DNA of 64,000 bases from Herbaspirillum aquaticum (GTDB lineage: Bacteria > Pseudomonadota > Gammaproteobacteria > Burkholderiales > Burkholderiaceae_D), in NCBI RefSeq assembly GCF_002213425.1, contig NZ_NJGV01000004.1, positions 288,260 through 352,259 of the forward strand, read 5' to 3'. Both the position numbers and the translations under genes were made by a program. This document shows, piece after piece, positions 63,908 through 64,000 of the stretch. The notes below the pieces were generated by a model. The model had not been told where the DNA came from. It did no database searches and was given only the letters and a program-made list of their open reading frames with translations. How positions within the stretch are numbered: the first letter of the stretch is position 1; every line of letters begins with the position of its first letter.

Positions 63908-64000
63908 GTAAAGTGGACCCCGAATTTGAGACACTGATTTAAGCTGTCGTCCTGGAAGGGATGACGAGAATGAGTGAAGCAAAGAAGAAGCGAAATAGCT
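63908..64000 (+). mobile_element. Left end of an IS3-like insertion sequence (partial)
   Basis: AAGTGGACCCCGAATTTGAG, typical of an IS terminal region, is followed by a short leader and an orfA-type start. The other end is outside the window, so the inverted repeat and target duplication cannot be checked. Confidence 0.55.
63970..64000 (+). CDS. Transposase OrfA start (partial)
   Basis: Only ten codons are visible (MSEAKKKRNS), like the basic N-terminus of IS3-family OrfA (HTH, IS911/IS150 type). GGAAGGGATGACGAG lies just upstream. Too short for certainty. Confidence 0.5.
   Translation, partial: MSEAKKKRNS

Overview
The window is a continuous stretch of GC-rich, densely coded proteobacterial chromosome, with no plasmid or phage backbone in its first 63 kb. 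Protein sequences and gene order point to a betaproteobacterium of the Oxalobacteraceae, most likely Herbaspirillum. The 112-residue PII protein next to nadE looks like the Herbaspirillum seropedicae GlnB that I remember. The rluC-HAD-Rieske-sppA and moaA-mobA-moeA blocks are also arranged as is usual in Burkholderiales. The species assignment is inference from memory, not a search.

Layout from left to right. (1) 1-4886, minus strand: a complete five-gene peptide ABC transporter (binding protein, two permeases, two ATPases; the last ATPase is cut by the window edge), preceded by a well-formed sigma-54 promoter. (2) 5.3-7.2 kb: an OhrR-type MarR regulator and an exported esterase, joined by three copies of a CTATTWAATAG palindrome. 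(3) 7.3-17.2 kb: a carboxylesterase, an exported unknown protein, mog, darP, pmbA, an acetyltransferase, a 14-helix MFS pump, a photolyase and a chemoreceptor with a FliA-type promoter. (4) tRNA-Leu(CAG), with a duplicated copy of its 3' flank. (5) 17.7-22.8 kb: rnr-rlmB, cysE and lpxH. (6) 22.9-26.8 kb: a minus-strand envelope block made of a TPR/coiled-coil protein, an L,D-transpeptidase, a Tat-exported cyclophilin and a cytoplasmic cyclophilin. (7) 27-31.8 kb: cysS, a 3-methyladenine glycosylase, accA and tilS. (8) 31.9-35.4 kb: small exported proteins, including three tandem Ala/Lys/His-rich paralogues, a double-PsiF protein and an LprI-like protein. (9) 35.5-40 kb: a large FtsX-like permease, a group II truncated haemoglobin and rmuC. 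(10) 40.1-43.2 kb: moaA-mobA-moeA. (11) rne and rluC, divergent across an 810-bp leader region, then HAD phosphatase-Rieske-sppA and a convergent tetrapyrrole-methylase protein. (12) ppx, an orphan iron-type binding protein, a FemAB/GNAT-like protein, nadE and glnB. (13) 58.7-62.9 kb: an aldehyde dehydrogenase, a DUF779 protein and their probable sigma-54 activator of the AcoR type, with a -24/-12 promoter and upstream dyads. (14) From about 63.1 kb: a LexA box and the 5' end of a radical-SAM gene of the PA0069 type. That gene breaks off near 63510 into AT-richer foreign DNA, followed by the left end of an IS3-like element that runs off the window.

Most genes are core housekeeping. The parts most worth attention are the regulatory sites (two sigma-54, one FliA, one LexA, one repeated OhrR-type palindrome), the triplicated Asr-like gene array, the envelope block with two C-terminal NTF2-like domains, and the insertion scar at the right edge. 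I did not find a CRISPR array, a prophage, a secretion system or a recognisable defence island.
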